Below, in pieces: positions 20,722 through 32,633 of a stretch of 64,000 nucleotides of DNA (its first letter is position 1; the number at the start of each line of letters is the position of its first letter). Origin of the DNA: Pycnopodia helianthoides (lineage: Eukaryota; Echinodermata; Asteroidea; Forcipulatida; Asteriidae); assembly GCA_032158295.1 (NCBI GenBank), contig CM063261.1, positions 1,674,001 through 1,738,000 on the forward strand, written 5' to 3'. Under the pieces are notes generated by a model that searched no databases, was not told the DNA's origin, and saw nothing but the letters and a program-made list of their open reading frames with translations. The translations under genes and the position numbers were made by a program.

Positions 20722-23123
20722 CCTCATCACAATAATCTTGATTACACCCTTTTAGGAGGATTGGTTACCCCTCTTTTTGCGTATGTGCACATCTTAAAAA
20801 AGTTTTAAAACAATTCCTAGGTTTCGTTTTTTGTTTGGGGAGGGGGGAGGGCAGGGGAAGGGAGTCGAAGGGGAGGAGCACAAACTTCTCCGAGTACATT
20901 TGATGAAGACGTTGATCCTGTTCACAGTAGGTTAAGGATTTGTTTTGATATCCATCAATGATGGGTTAGTACATGAAAGATGATGACACATGGCTCTATG
21001 TGGCTCCCGCTAAAGGACTTTTCACATCATCGTCCCATCTCAATATCTCTCCAAGTTCACACTCAATTTCTCTCTTTAACACAAGTATAATTTCCTGGAT
21101 CCTCTAATTTCAGAATTGTTTAATCAAATGTAAAATCAGTCGTAAGCCTCTGATAAAACCACTGAAAGATCATCTGTGAAAATTTGTGAAATTCACTGAC
21201 ATTTTCACTACATAAAAAATCAGTGAAATAAGTAAAGTTGACAATTTAAAAAACAAGTGAGAATGATCAAATTTTGTTAAACTTAATTCAGGTTTCACTG
21301 AAAATTTCACTGAAGTTCACTCTGTAACAGATGCTTGCACTTTGTCTCTGTCCAAACACACATTTTCTCTCAATTTCCCACAGAGTCGCATCCTCACAAA
21401 GTCTTTACCGTGAAGTTGTCTTGTAGCTAGGGATCTACCTACACTGCATGCACCTACATTTGGCCTGTGTGAATCACTGAGTAACCCCCCGTCCATGGGC
21501 ATATGGGGACTTTTTGGTTAAGGGGGGCAGGGGGTTGATTTGCCCTGAAATATTAAATAGTTAGAAGCAGAAACTTCTAATACTAGGTAAAAAGTTTTGA
21601 TTTTTGCTTTCTTAGTCCAATAGTTTTTCTTCTTGCTGTCCCGGAATTTTCTCCACGGTTTTGCCCAAACTTGGGAGGGTAGTTTCCCCCACTGCCCCCT
21701 ACCTACCCCCCTGGATTTTACTTCTATGACCTTGTATTTGAGGAAACAACACTTGGAGAGGGACTTAAAGGTAAAGTGAGAACCCCTTTTATGTGTGTGT
21801 CGTTGGTAAGGACCTGGAGCATGTAATGAGTTCATGCAATGTTTACAAAGCCATTGGCAGAAACAAACCATCTTTAAATTTGGTTAACTAGTTTGTAGTT
21901 GTTGTTGTAAAAACAGTGTAAGAAAATGAACATAGTTTCCCAAGAATAGTATTTTTCTACATTTATCTACAGTTGAATTATCATTATTCTTTCAAGAAAA
22001 CTTGGACATAAGTTATACACTTAACTGATCAAAACGTAAAGTTTTCAAATTGATTTCAAAAGTTTTAAAATCTTCACTTTTGCAGGTTTGTCTTTCTCAT
22101 AACGTTATCACTAAATTTACTTTCTAAAAATATCTGAATAAAACATTCAACTAAAATACATTATTGAAACCAATATGAAACTATTTTCTGTGAAAAACAA
22201 AACAAAAAGGGGTTAAATATTTCCGTTAAATTTTGATATCAAATCTTTTATCATGAATATTTAGCTCCGGAAATCTTGCCTCGGAAGTAATTCTTACTGC
22301 TAAAACTGTAAACTTGAACTCTCTTGAATTGATATGACCTTTCTGGACTAATTTGATACTTTTCAGTTTTGACTTGTGTCTGCCAATGGTTTGATTTTCT
22401 GAATGATGATCCATCATGCAATACCTTTTGTGGGGAATGTGATTTGACTACATTACTATGATCACAAACATGCAGACGACAACCATGCAACGTGTACCAG
22501 AACATCTCCACAGAAACCGGGAATCCCCAATGAGGAAGTGACGTTAAGTAATCGTTGTTAGAACGAGCTGGGAAGGTTTGTTGTTTGTGACAAATATAAT
22601 GAAATTGGCTGCATTATTTGGAAGCCATCTGTTTTTCCCCAAAAAACTTTATTTTGATTGAAACAAAAATCATTTAAGCTCCCAAATAATCAAAAGAATT
22701 TTTTTTAAATAATAATTTACCAGTAATATATTCACCAATATACAGCCTGGATTATATCCATTATTTATTTTTTGTTTCTTCTGTAAAACTTGGTCTTGCA
22801 CTAAAAGCATGAGCCAGAAAGACAGTATTGCCTCCAGGACAGAATCCCTGACTGCTATTTCAAAAGTACTGAACCAATCAATACAACTTGATCGGCACCA
22901 GGCTAACTTGAATATTTTACCAAATCTTTGATCGATAAAAACAGATGGTGACATCTGTTTTATGGAGGGCAAAAACAGCCTTCAGCAAATTCTAACGATA
23001 ACTTTGACATTAATGCCCCTTTGGGTATGAATTCCCTTCACTTTGGAGAAGTCCCTTTTGAATCTACACAGATAAAATAAGGTGTCAGTTGGTGGTGTTT
23101 TTTTTTATTTGTGTATGAGCTAC

Positions 23124-23171
23124 CTCCTCACTGCTATCACTCTCCGACTCGCTTTCGCTCGGCCGTTTGAC
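23124..23171 (-). CDS. Ank: Ankyrin linker exon, acidic
   Basis: A 48-bp phase-0 exon for VKRPSESESESDSSEE. Its place and composition match the ETESDQDDEIEK segment that follows the UPA domain in vertebrate ankyrins. Acceptor ACCTAG and donor GAG|GTAGCT. Confidence 0.75.
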
Positions 23172-23907
23172 CTAGGTCAAAGGTCAAGGCAGATTGGGGA
23201 AGAAGGTCGCAGTGGAAGACATGGGAAATCAGCAATTATTAAGTCAGTAGATATGAAAATATGTTAATAATAAGACCAAAAAAAATTCATTGAAAAATAA
23301 AACATTTTAGTAAACCAATATTAGTTTTTAACCATCTTAAATTTCTTTTTACGGAATTTACTCAAGAAAAATTGCTGGGATGTTTCTTGAAAATACTAAG
23401 ATGGTATGTGTGATGGAATGTAGAAATGAGTTAACGAAATATGGCAAGATGGAGTCAACTGCAACATGAAGTATGTGTCTAAAATTCCTGAAATGTTAGT
23501 TAATATTTCAATGATTATGAACATCTACTTCTACAATTTTGTTAACAATTGAAGAAAGAACCCAGCAGCTCTTTAATGTCTGTGCGATTTAGAATTCTGA
23601 GTGAAACATGCACACTTTGGTTTGGATTCTGGTGTTCCTTTTCTTTGGTCTCTGATAACAAAACTATGGTATGTTTAGTTGCTTGGAATCTTAAAATGCA
23701 ATCCATGCTGAAGATTTTAAAAGTTCTTAAACATCTGTAAGATTAATTCATCTATGTTTAGATTATGTTAAGTTAGAGAGAGATATGTGTATTCAATATA
23801 AAAAAATAGAAAATGTATCTTAAAATCTCATCAAATGGATGAGACATGAAACAGCAGTATAAAAATCTATAACATGAATATGAAACAGCTGTCTGATTAC
23901 GACTTAC

Positions 23908-24159
23908 CTTGACAAAGGGTGGCACAGTGATGTTCAAGTTGCACAGCGCTTTCTGAGGTGGCATCCCCCTGGAGACCTTGGGTTCCTGCATGAAGGACAG
24001 GCGGCCGCACGGCTCTGTCGCTGAGTCCCGCACTCGGACAAAGAACGGCAACCGGTTCTCGTGGAAGGGAGAGAACATGAGGTGAAGCTGATCCCCTGAC
24101 TTCTGGACGGGGACCAGGTTGCCGGCCATCTCAATGAAGATTGGCTTGCCTTCTAGAGC
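23908..24159 (-). CDS. Ank: Ankyrin exon: UPA domain, second half
   Basis: A 252-bp phase-0 exon for 84 residues: LEGKPIFIEMAGNLVPV, then FHENRLPFFVRVRD, EPCGRLSFMQEPK and CNLNITVPPFVK. EGKPI....GNL.P, ENRLPF...RD and EPCGRLSF.KEPK match the family; the exon ends where vertebrate ankyrins start their variable linker. Donor AAG|GTAAGT. Confidence 0.97.
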
Positions 24160-24440
24160 CTGGATAGATGAAATAAAGAAAGACACTGTAACATCACACC
24201 TTGGTTAAGAAAGCACTCTTTTAGAAGGCCACTATTCTGAAGAAGCCAACAATAACCAAAAGACCAGTCCTGAAAGGGGGTCAAAATATTCCAAGTGGTC
24301 ACAATTGGATGATGTCCACTACCAGCAAGTGACCACAAAGCAGGAAGCCACATTGACAGCCATATAAATGCAGTCGGCCAGACTAGCAATCAACCAACTG
24401 TATTTAGTTTGGCCAAGAGAATCTAGTCAAGGTTCCTCAC

Positions 24441-24669
24441 CTCAACATCCTTGCTCCTCGCCACCTCCTTGAATTGCTCCTGCTGCTCCAGAGTCTTGTC
24501 CGTCCTGTCGTCTGTCACACAGAAGACTCTGATTCGAGACTCGATGGGATCGTGGGTCTTGGCGTAGATGGCAAACTTGGCCATGAAGGGTACGGCCTTC
24601 AGCTCATGGTAGAGCTCCCGGGCGAAGTTGCCTGCCTGGTCGATCTCCTTGCAGTCCATCAACCAGAAT
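24441..24669 (-). CDS. Ank: Ankyrin exon: UPA domain, first half
   Basis: A 229-bp exon entering in phase 2 and leaving in phase 0. It codes for [18 protein letters not shown], then [35 protein letters not shown] and [26 protein letters not shown] and [14 protein letters not shown] are the UPA landmarks that pack on the ZU5 pair. Donor GAG|GTGAGG. Confidence 0.97.
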
Positions 24670-25084
24670 CTGAAAGAGGTTAGGAACTCCAACTTACTTG
24701 TTCTCAGGTGAAAAATTTGTGGTACAACAAGTATACTATAATCTCACTAATCCCCAGTGTAATTTATCACAATGGTGCTTTACAGGAATCTGATGAACTG
24801 CAGATGAACTTAAGACACTGATGATGGACCAGGACATGTGGCTTATCCGTCATCGTGCTCAACGCAAGCGCAAGTTGTAGTCAATCGCTGATGCAGATGA
24901 TATCAGACATGGTTAGTTTAAGAACCGCGTTAGTCTTCTCCTCGTGACGACTACGCTATTCTCCTTATGTCTTTATCCTGTCGACAGGATAGTGAACACT
25001 ACATACATGCTATACCCCAAATTGAAACCCATAGTTCTCATGATTTCCAGAGGTTCCAAACTATTTTAGGAATGAGTGACATAC

Positions 25085-25181
25085 CTGGCCGAGACGGTTG
25101 TCGTGAATGAGACACAGTTATCCACAAATGTAAGAGGGGTCGTGCCCGTGATGTCCTCCCACTGAGCTGGAGATGTACCAC
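25085..25181 (-). CDS. Ank: Ankyrin exon: end of the second ZU5 domain
   Basis: A 97-bp exon entering in phase 1 and leaving in phase 2. It codes for [18 protein letters not shown] and [14 protein letters not shown]. The [14 protein letters not shown] block is conserved in ankyrins. Donor CAG|GTATGT. Confidence 0.97.
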
Positions 25182-25462
25182 CTGCAAACAAAATTTTCCA
25201 AAGAAACGTCATCATGGGTTTCTATCAGTCTGTGAGGGTTTATTGAACAAAATAACCAACATGACCACATTGAGGAAGCTTGCCTGTAAATAAACGCTTA
25301 ATCTTTTTAAATGATTTTAAGTGTATTTTTTAAATCTCCAAGTTTCTTTCCGGAGAATGTTAAGATTCTCTTAATATCCCTCATTCAGAAAACAGAGAAT
25401 GAAAAAAAAATACTTAAAAAATAGCTTTAAATTGTAGACCAATCTAAGTCGTAAATGTTTAC

Positions 25463-25661
25463 CTGTTATACTGCAGAGGAGTCTCAAAGTAGGCGTGTCC
25501 CCTCCGTAACCATTGATGATGCCTTGGTTGTTCGGGATGGGGATGGTGACCGTGATCGCCTTGTGGAACTTACGACGACGGGGCTCGATGGTCACTATGG
25601 GGCTGACCATCACGCGGTTACCCAGTACCTTCTTGACCACCTCGTTGCTGACCGGCTGGGC
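25463..25661 (-). CDS. Ank: Ankyrin exon: second ZU5 domain, middle
   Basis: A 199-bp exon entering in phase 0 and leaving in phase 1. It codes for [17 protein letters not shown], then [16 protein letters not shown] and [26 protein letters not shown] is a fixed block of ankyrins; the invertebrate-style loop [11 protein letters not shown] separates it from the end. Confidence 0.97.
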
Positions 25662-25790
25662 CTGTTTTGTGGTGAGGAGAGTTGGAAAGTCGATTTGTTA
25701 CATGTGACGATGTGATGCAGTGATAGCTAAACCTACTCCTGAAGGGGTTGTAGTTATTGATGGATAGATGATGGGGGAGGGTGATCTTAC

Positions 25791-25999
25791 CTGGAGACCC
25801 ACTTTAATCTTCTTAGTCAGAGTCCCTTCAGGGAACACGGCCTGGACCTGAGGAACCACGGTGGAACTGAGCATTCCTCCGCTAGTCCCGATGGTGTTGG
25901 TCTCCTGCCGAACGCGGGAGATGATTGCAAAGTACTGTGGGAAGTCATTGGTGACAATGCGACACAGACGTCGGTCAGAGTTTACATTGTTGTCGTCAG
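25791..25999 (-). CDS. Ank: Ankyrin exon: second ZU5 domain, N-terminal part
   Basis: A 209-bp exon entering in phase 1 and leaving in phase 0. It codes for [18 protein letters not shown], then [15 protein letters not shown] and [17 protein letters not shown], ending KVGLQ. This matches CRIITKDFPQYFAVVSR and [17 protein letters not shown] of other ankyrins. Donor CAG|GTAAGA. Confidence 0.97.
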
Positions 26000-26224
26000 C
26001 TATGGAAAAAAAAAAAAAAAAAAACCATGTAAACAACTAGAGCCAACACCTCTTCCAAAAAGAGATCAGTGCACAAGATCTATGTTTACGGGATAAAACT
26101 TGATTGGTCTTGTACATTTATCTCCCATTTCGAAATGGACTCCTCAGCAGTAGAATAACTTAGCAAGACAAGTTCCCAAAGAGCAATCTTCGAAAGCAAA
26201 GGACACAAGTTCTGGTAGCACACA

Positions 26225-26340
26225 AGACTCAAGTTCTGGTGGCCGAGATGTCAGTATGTGGGTTCGAACCTCAGACTGGTCAAACATAGCACTTGTGTCC
26301 CCGAGCAAGACACTTCATCGTAAGTTGCTTCTCTTTAACC
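26225..26340 (+). mobile_element. tRNA-derived SINE fragment
   Basis: A B box (GTGGGTTCGAACC) is followed by CACTTGTGTCCCCGAGCAAG and ACACTTCA, a tail type common in SINEs of aquatic animals. The head with the A box is worn. Confidence 0.6.
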
Positions 26341-26407
26341 AGGAGTACAAATGGAGACCTGGGGTGTTATCAATTTCTTTTCTCTGGTGATTTAGAGAAC
26401 AGCTTAC

Positions 26408-26565
26408 CATCTCCTTCATAGCCTTCCAGGGCCTTGTGGACCTCAGTGTCCTTAGCGTCCAGGGAGTGCTCCTTCCATGTGTCACCCTTCTCGCTTCTCA
26501 AGATGACGATCTCACGCTCCTTGCCCCTCAACGATGCAAAGTGTGGAACCTCGATCAGAACGGGA
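26408..26565 (-). CDS. Ank: Ankyrin exon: first ZU5 domain, C-terminal part
   Basis: A 158-bp exon entering in phase 2 and leaving in phase 1. It codes for [18 protein letters not shown], then [15 protein letters not shown] and a variable acidic tail. PVIVEIPHFAS.RGKERE..VLRSE.G..WKEH is an invariant ZU5 block. Because all three upstream ZU5 exons end in phase 2 (GG), each can splice to it. Confidence 0.96.
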
Positions 26566-29500
26566 CTGGAGACAATCCAAGATAGGGGAGTGAGGAGTAG
26601 GGGGGAAAAAAACGTTGAGAATAATAGTTAATTGAGATAATAGTTACACCTTCAAGAGACGACAACTTTTGAGTCTGATAATTTGATGAGATTATGTGAA
26701 ATCATTTATTTGACAAGTTTTGTATAATTGTAGGGATTTTTTCTGTGAAAATGATTAAATTTGTGAGTGTGTTATATTTTGTCATTTCAAAAAATTACAA
26801 AATGCCATTTGATATCTTTAGTGTCTGGAGATCTTGGTAGCAAAGATTTTTGATTTTTTTGGTTTGATTTCCTGAAATCCAAATTGAGCCATTAAAACTC
26901 CTGACAGATTGACTGTGCTTTGTCATGTTGATGCATTAGGGTAACAGTCAGTTGTGATGGTTTAACACATGGTGCAGATCTGAAGAGATGTTTTGACAAG
27001 ACTGTCTTGAGAGATGTTCACCATTGTGCTATTGTCTAACCAGAGTAACAAGAGTGAAGAAAGTGTGTCACAGTTATAATAATTCGTCCATTGCTACTTG
27101 TACATGTATGAAATGTTATGTACCATATTGCACATTTTTGGTGTTCATGTTTTTGGTTGAAATTAGCAGGCAAAGAAGGATATGCAACAAAACAGCACAG
27201 CAAAAACTTTTGTTGTGGCAAAAAGCAAACACAATTCCAGAGAATATTTTCTGGCAAAAGGCAAATTGAAGAAAGTTTCCTGAAAAGAATCTTGAAATAA
27301 AAGGAAGTAAAGTGGAAAAAAAATAGAGAGGCATCAAAAAAGGTATAAAGTTCAAGTGAAGGAGAAATAAAAAAAAGAAAAGCATAGAGATATTTAGTTT
27401 TCTTATCAAATCTTTTCAGAGTCCAACTGGATGGTGCATTTAAAAAAAAAATTTTTTAAGCTGAAAAACTCCATTAAAAACTGTCATCAAAATCTTATTT
27501 AATTAATCTTAAGAAATTAAACAAAATCAGTTTTAAGAGCGATACATAAAAAATATTAAGCAAAGACAGAAGAAGCAGAAAAACAAGGAATAATTTAGAA
27601 AATGAAATCAAGGGGAAACAGACAGCAAAAACAGATAAAGCTAGCGTACATAAAAGAACAAGTAAAATAGGGCAAAAGATAAAGCAGAGAAAATGTCAGA
27701 TAATGCAATTGTTTTGTAATATGTCAAGTCATATAAAAGTGTTGTCTAATCAAAGAATACATTTTCCTCTGTGTCTTTTACATCGTTATGATTTCTATGT
27801 ACCTTTCACATATTTGTCTCATTCCAGATATGGTATGTACTGTGTACTCTTCCTAAAAAAGTCTATAAAAGTTTATATAACAATGAAAGCACCGATGGTA
27901 TCCAAGTGCATCGCTGACCACTCTTAAACCATCTTTAGTTGTCACCATACTTGCTTCCTTAACGCAAACTTACAGCTTGGTTTGGGGTTGGGAATTTGTC
28001 GAAGGTAAACGAAACTGATCGTGGCCTGATAAGGGGAGAGTTCACATCGCCGAAGGGCCCTCCCCCCAAAAAAATTAATAAATAAAGAAGGCGTGGTAGC
28101 CTTGAAGGACTAGACTTCCGTGTTGTTGTTATGAAGGTTAGAAGTGCTCAAATTATATGCATTTTTCTTAAGACAATTACCACCAGTGTTTGTAACCCTA
28201 TCAGCAAATTTTTGTTTTTTGGAAATTTGTTGGAAGACTTTCCAGCGCCACTTTCCCCCCCAAAATCTGTCACCCAAGACGGTACACTGCTAAACTTGGC
28301 CATCACCGTGCTAACAAGCATTGCATTTCAATGAGCTCTTAAATTTGAGATGGGTGTCTTTTTCGGTGACGAGCCAGCAGGACCAGTTTGCTTTGGTCGT
28401 TTCAACGGTCCATCAAGTTTGTCATACGTCCATGTTTAATATTAATTAGGGGTGTGGTTTCCACAATAAACTAGTCCTCAGGGGTCGATTTCACAAAACT
28501 CTTCCTAACTTAAGACTAGTCCAAGGCAATGCTAAGAGATAGGACTAGTCTTAAGTTAAGACCAGTTACTTAAGACTAGTCCTATCTCTTAGCATTGCCT
28601 AGGACTAGTCCTAAGTTAGGAAGAGTTTTGTTGAAATGACCCCAGGTGTTTTAAAATAGCACTTGGTCAGCGGACCAGTGTTTAGGGAGAACGCTGCTAC
28701 GGTCACATCACTGGCGATACATCTCTTGGGAGGAACATTCGTGCATTTTCTTTGATTCCAGTGGGGTTTTTTATCAAGGGTTTTCATCAATACAATTTGT
28801 GTCGATGTTAGTTTGGTGGGTGGTTTTTTTTTTCCTTCATGTTCCGATGCAGTGTATTGTTATTTTGTTGTTGTGTGTTTTGGTTTCTACTCAAATGCAG
28901 TTAGATTTCCAGTCGGTTGTTATGATGGTAACACGCTGGGTGTGAAAATGCACATGTCCTGTGGATCATTCACTTTATTGATTCCAGTTCAATGGATCTC
29001 TCTCAAAGTATCAGCTTCTTATCTTTTAACTTTATCGGCCACTGCCTTTCTTGGACTTAATTTTTTTTTACATTTGCCTCCAAACAAGAAAATGCATTCC
29101 ACAAACTGCATCTGTATTGCTTTTTGTTGACTTTTGGTTCAAGACCTCAAAAAATGATTGTATTTTTTACATCAATCCAAAGTCGCGTCTTCTCCAGAGG
29201 GTTAAAAATCAGAATTGGAAGATGATTGGTTTTGAGAGAAATGCATTTTTATTTAAATGAAAGAAAAATAATAATAATAGTAATAAATGAATGTGTAAGA
29301 AAGATTGGAGAAAATTGCATGACCATTCACATTATATGGAATGCGACGACTAAACACCCATGCACAAGATGCCACATCGCCATGCAATTAGAAACTGTGG
29401 ATACAAAACAATGGTCTCATGCTCCACCACAAGAGGGTGCTACAGAGATGAGCTATGATCTTTGCACAAAACACATTTTCAAAAACAATAAAAATATAGC

Positions 29501-31737
29501 AAATTTGTTTAGAATTTTTTTTTCTACTTTCTTTAAATACAATTGAATATTAAATTATAATGAATTATTGCTACTTGCACAGTAGTCTTAATCAACAAGA
29601 AATTAAAGAAGTCAAACAGTGTGTATCAAAAACAATTTAAAATTTTGGTTCATTGTTGATGATGAAAAGTGAAGACATCTCCGTAGCAGTTATTTGTGGG
29701 CAGCAAATTGTAAAACTGATGTCAAGTACAAGGAAAAAGCCAGTTTGTAAAAAACATTTTTATCTAGCAAATCCTTCAAGTTTGAATTTGTTTTATTATA
29801 GATAACGACAAAAGTTTCATCTATATCTATCACTGTGAAGTAAACGGGGAGGAAAAGAGTAAAATTTCAAATTGAAGTGAAAACTTTCTGCTTTTTATTC
29901 AGATAAAAGAAACTAATAAGTGAGAGGAAAAAAAGTAAGTAACCAAGAAATTAAAAATAATCAAACTTGAGTTTGGGGGATGTTTGGGGTATTCCCCTAA
30001 AACACAAACAAGGCCTGCCCAAGGGACCCTTAAACGAATAGTGAATCTAAGTTGCTCCAACATTTGAAGTCGGCAAATTTTAAACCTCTCAAATACCTCC
30101 TTACAAGGCCCGTTCAAAGGTCCCTTAGAAATTTGGAATTTAATTCATTCAAAGAGAGTAACTTTTCAAAATCTGAGTTTAGGTTCCTGTCCCTACTTTA
30201 AAGTCCGCCCAAGGGCCAAATTATAAATTGTGCCCCCCCCCCAAAAAAAAGGCCCAATTATAAATTCTATACTATTAATTTTATTACTGCATTACCATCA
30301 CTACATTGCCCATACGCACAGAAAAGACTAATAGCAGTTCAGGGCTCAAATTTGGAGGGGAAAATCCACAAGACCGCACAAAATGTTTACTGGACCATAC
30401 TTTTTTTACAAGACCAGAATTGAAGTGAGAAACAGAAAATAACCTACAGAGTTTACCATTTGAACTGGTTTAATTTGACCAAGCACTAAGAGAAGATTGA
30501 TCTCATGTGTATTTTGAGTAAGTATTTTTCCATGCTCGACAGAATTGAAAGATATTTATCGGGCTGAAAGTAAAGGATTGAACAAGACACACAAGACCGA
30601 CAGAATGATCCAGTCATGAATTTACTGGTTCCAATGCTAAACTCACTGGCCCCCGACCTGTGGTAAGTTTCGAGCCTTGCGGATAATAACATGGGACACA
30701 TTGGAAAATGTCCTATCAGGTCATGACCTCTACTTTGACCTTTTTGGGTTGAATGGAGGTAGATGTTGGTCAAATCTTACAGCCGCTACGGCATTTTGGT
30801 ACCAGCTATGGTCTCCAGGTTGAGCTTAATTTCAAGGTCTCATATTTTCAAGAGACTAGAAGTAAGTGCTGTCTCAAATGTATAGGAGATCCACTTATAC
30901 TTTATCTTACAGACCTAGTTTTAAAAAGGAAATTGGTAAAAAACAATTCAGAATAAAAAATAATGATACTAGACTGTTTCAAGAGGAATATCAATTCCAA
31001 CCTTCAGCTACCCTAAGTTATTTTTGTATTTTCTTCTTGTAGCCCTTCACTAAGAGTGGCTTATAGCCTTGTTTGGGGCAAACTTGCATACAAAATATGA
31101 AGAAAACAAAAATAAACAAAACTAAAAAAAAAAAAAAAAAGCCTTTACAAGCTGTTGTCTCAAAAAAATTAATCAGTTTTTCAATAAATTTGAATAGATT
31201 TATAATAATAAAAAAAAATATAATAATATTTTTTTATTAAAAAAAAGAAAAATTTCATGCCAAGAAAAAATCCAAGGATATACCCATCCCTTTTACACTG
31301 TATAATCTTGCTTAGGGTCAAGCTGAAACACAGTCCTCCTCCCAGAATATTAATTATTTCTTTTCAGTTTGCTATCAGCTCTTAGATTCTAATACTCGAG
31401 TAGAGGGAACAAATATTTTCAAAAAACCAATAAGAAAAAGAGTATACCATGACGCTAAAAAAAAAGTTGAGTTTTAACAAATATAATAAACGAAAATGAT
31501 CTCAACTACACACAGAGAGAGAATCTATGATTTCATGCCAACATTCCTTCAAGATGCAGTTAATGAAAGACTCCAGAATGCATTCCACTTCATGCAAGGA
31601 AAAGTTAAATTCAATAAAAAAACAAGATTTCCTGAGAAGGGGGGACGTCAAAAATTCCATAAAGATTCTTAAATTTGGAGAGGAGAAAAAAAAAATATAT
31701 ATCCAACTTGGCATGCACGACGATGCCAGTAACATAC
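26566..31737. other. Intron (5.2 kb)
   Basis: No exon recognised. It contains the near-perfect hairpin element at 28479-28645, an AT-rich low-complexity stretch at 31095-31260 and a region at 30590-30680 that resembles 45260-45340. Other parts are AT-rich without visible structure. Confidence 0.5.
28479..28645. mobile_element. Near-perfect hairpin element
   Basis: The two halves are almost exact inverted copies: GGGGTCGATTTCACAAAACT to the left and AGTTTTGTTGAAATGACCCC-like sequence to the right, with AACTTAAGACTAGTCC, CAATGCTAAGAGATAGGACT and their complements inside. It is a palindromic foldback element. Confidence 0.92.
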
Positions 31738-31836
31738 CCCAGGAAGTCTTCAGCCGGACCCATCTCCAGAATTCGGCAAGCGAGACGTTCCATGTCATTA
31801 AGAGGGGGGTGGGTCAGCCGTTTCTTGCCCAAGCCG
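31738..31836 (-). CDS. Ank: Ankyrin exon: ZU5 segment, tandem copy 2
   Basis: A 99-bp exon, phase 2 on both sides, coding for GLGKKRLTHPPLNDMERL and ACRILEMGPAEDFLG. It shares the GLG.K, PPLND and GP..EDFLG/EKFIG blocks with the exon at 32532-32633. Both copies have intact splice sites (here a C-rich tract ending CCAG, and CTGGG|GTATGT) and both could be included, or one chosen. It is closer to the vertebrate exon at RILEMGP. Confidence 0.88.
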
Positions 31837-32531
31837 CTGGAAACGGATCAGGGGGGGCAGTCAATTTGGGGATTCATTGAACGAGGAAAACGGTTCAGAG
31901 AAGGAAAAAAAAACACCGCTCATTCGGGTAGCGAGGGAGGGTAGGTCTTTCCAGCAGCTCAACATTTCTTTAGGATATTTTAAACTTTATGAAAGAGTTT
32001 TTGTCCAAGAGGGTAAAAGTCTCCAATCAAAACGTTTGTATTTTTGTGTCCCCTGGTCCCCCTCTCCCCTATGGATCACTGATGTTAAGCATGTTAATAG
32101 CAAAACTTTGTTTCACACTCACACCAAATAGGCTGCCATCTTAATAGCAGAATCACCTACAACATTCTCAGTTGAATAAAAAAGTTAGAAAAGTCTCTCT
32201 TTGACCTTAAGACAATGAGACCTTCACTTCGTCGGTCCCCACTGCCGTTAAACATGGTTAAAGACAATGTGCAAGTCAGACAACAAAACCGTTTGTCAAA
32301 AAACACTCTGGCTAGCTACACTGATAACACACACGCCAACGGCACTACATCACAGACAACTTTTAAGCAAATGGACAGAACAAACAGACACAGACACCAG
32401 GACTAAATAACACACTCCGCAGACACTCTACATGAAGCTGAGAATGAGATGTGGGGTGAGAAAGTCCGTTAGGTTGATCATCATGCGACAGAAGTAAATG
32501 GGGGGAAAAAAAAAACTCCGCCGCCACATAC

Positions 32532-32633
32532 CCAATGAACTTTTCGGCGGGAGGCCCAAACTCCATTATACCGCTAACAAGCTGCTCGCCATCGTTCAGT
32601 GGTGGGCAATGAATGAGTTTGTTGCCTAAGCCA
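32532..32633 (-). CDS. Ank: Ankyrin exon: ZU5 segment, tandem copy 1
   Basis: A 102-bp exon, phase 2 on both sides, coding for GLGNKLIHCPPLNDGEQ and LVSGIMEFGPPAEKFIG. It is homologous to the exon in vertebrate ANK2/ANK3 with PPPLNEGESLVSRILQLGPP, which follows the MVDARGG exon and is missing from ANK1. It also resembles the end of the preceding exon ([12 protein letters not shown]). Acceptor AACCAG, donor TTGG|GTATGT. A second copy sits 700 bp downstream. Confidence 0.88.

Larger units (their letters stand above)
17227..23123. other. Intron (5.9 kb)
   Basis: No exon seen. It holds the 405-bp inverted-repeat element at 17461-17865, a degenerate CCCAATTGGGGAT cluster (18130-18500), a tRNA-derived remnant (19643-19706), a pair of GGGCCCAATTTCAT elements (20344-20721) and a G-rich tract near 20835-20880. 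Confidence 0.5.

Noticed and set aside
12346..23123. Giant ankyrin exon
   Set aside because: Stops occur in all frames throughout; no long open stretch.
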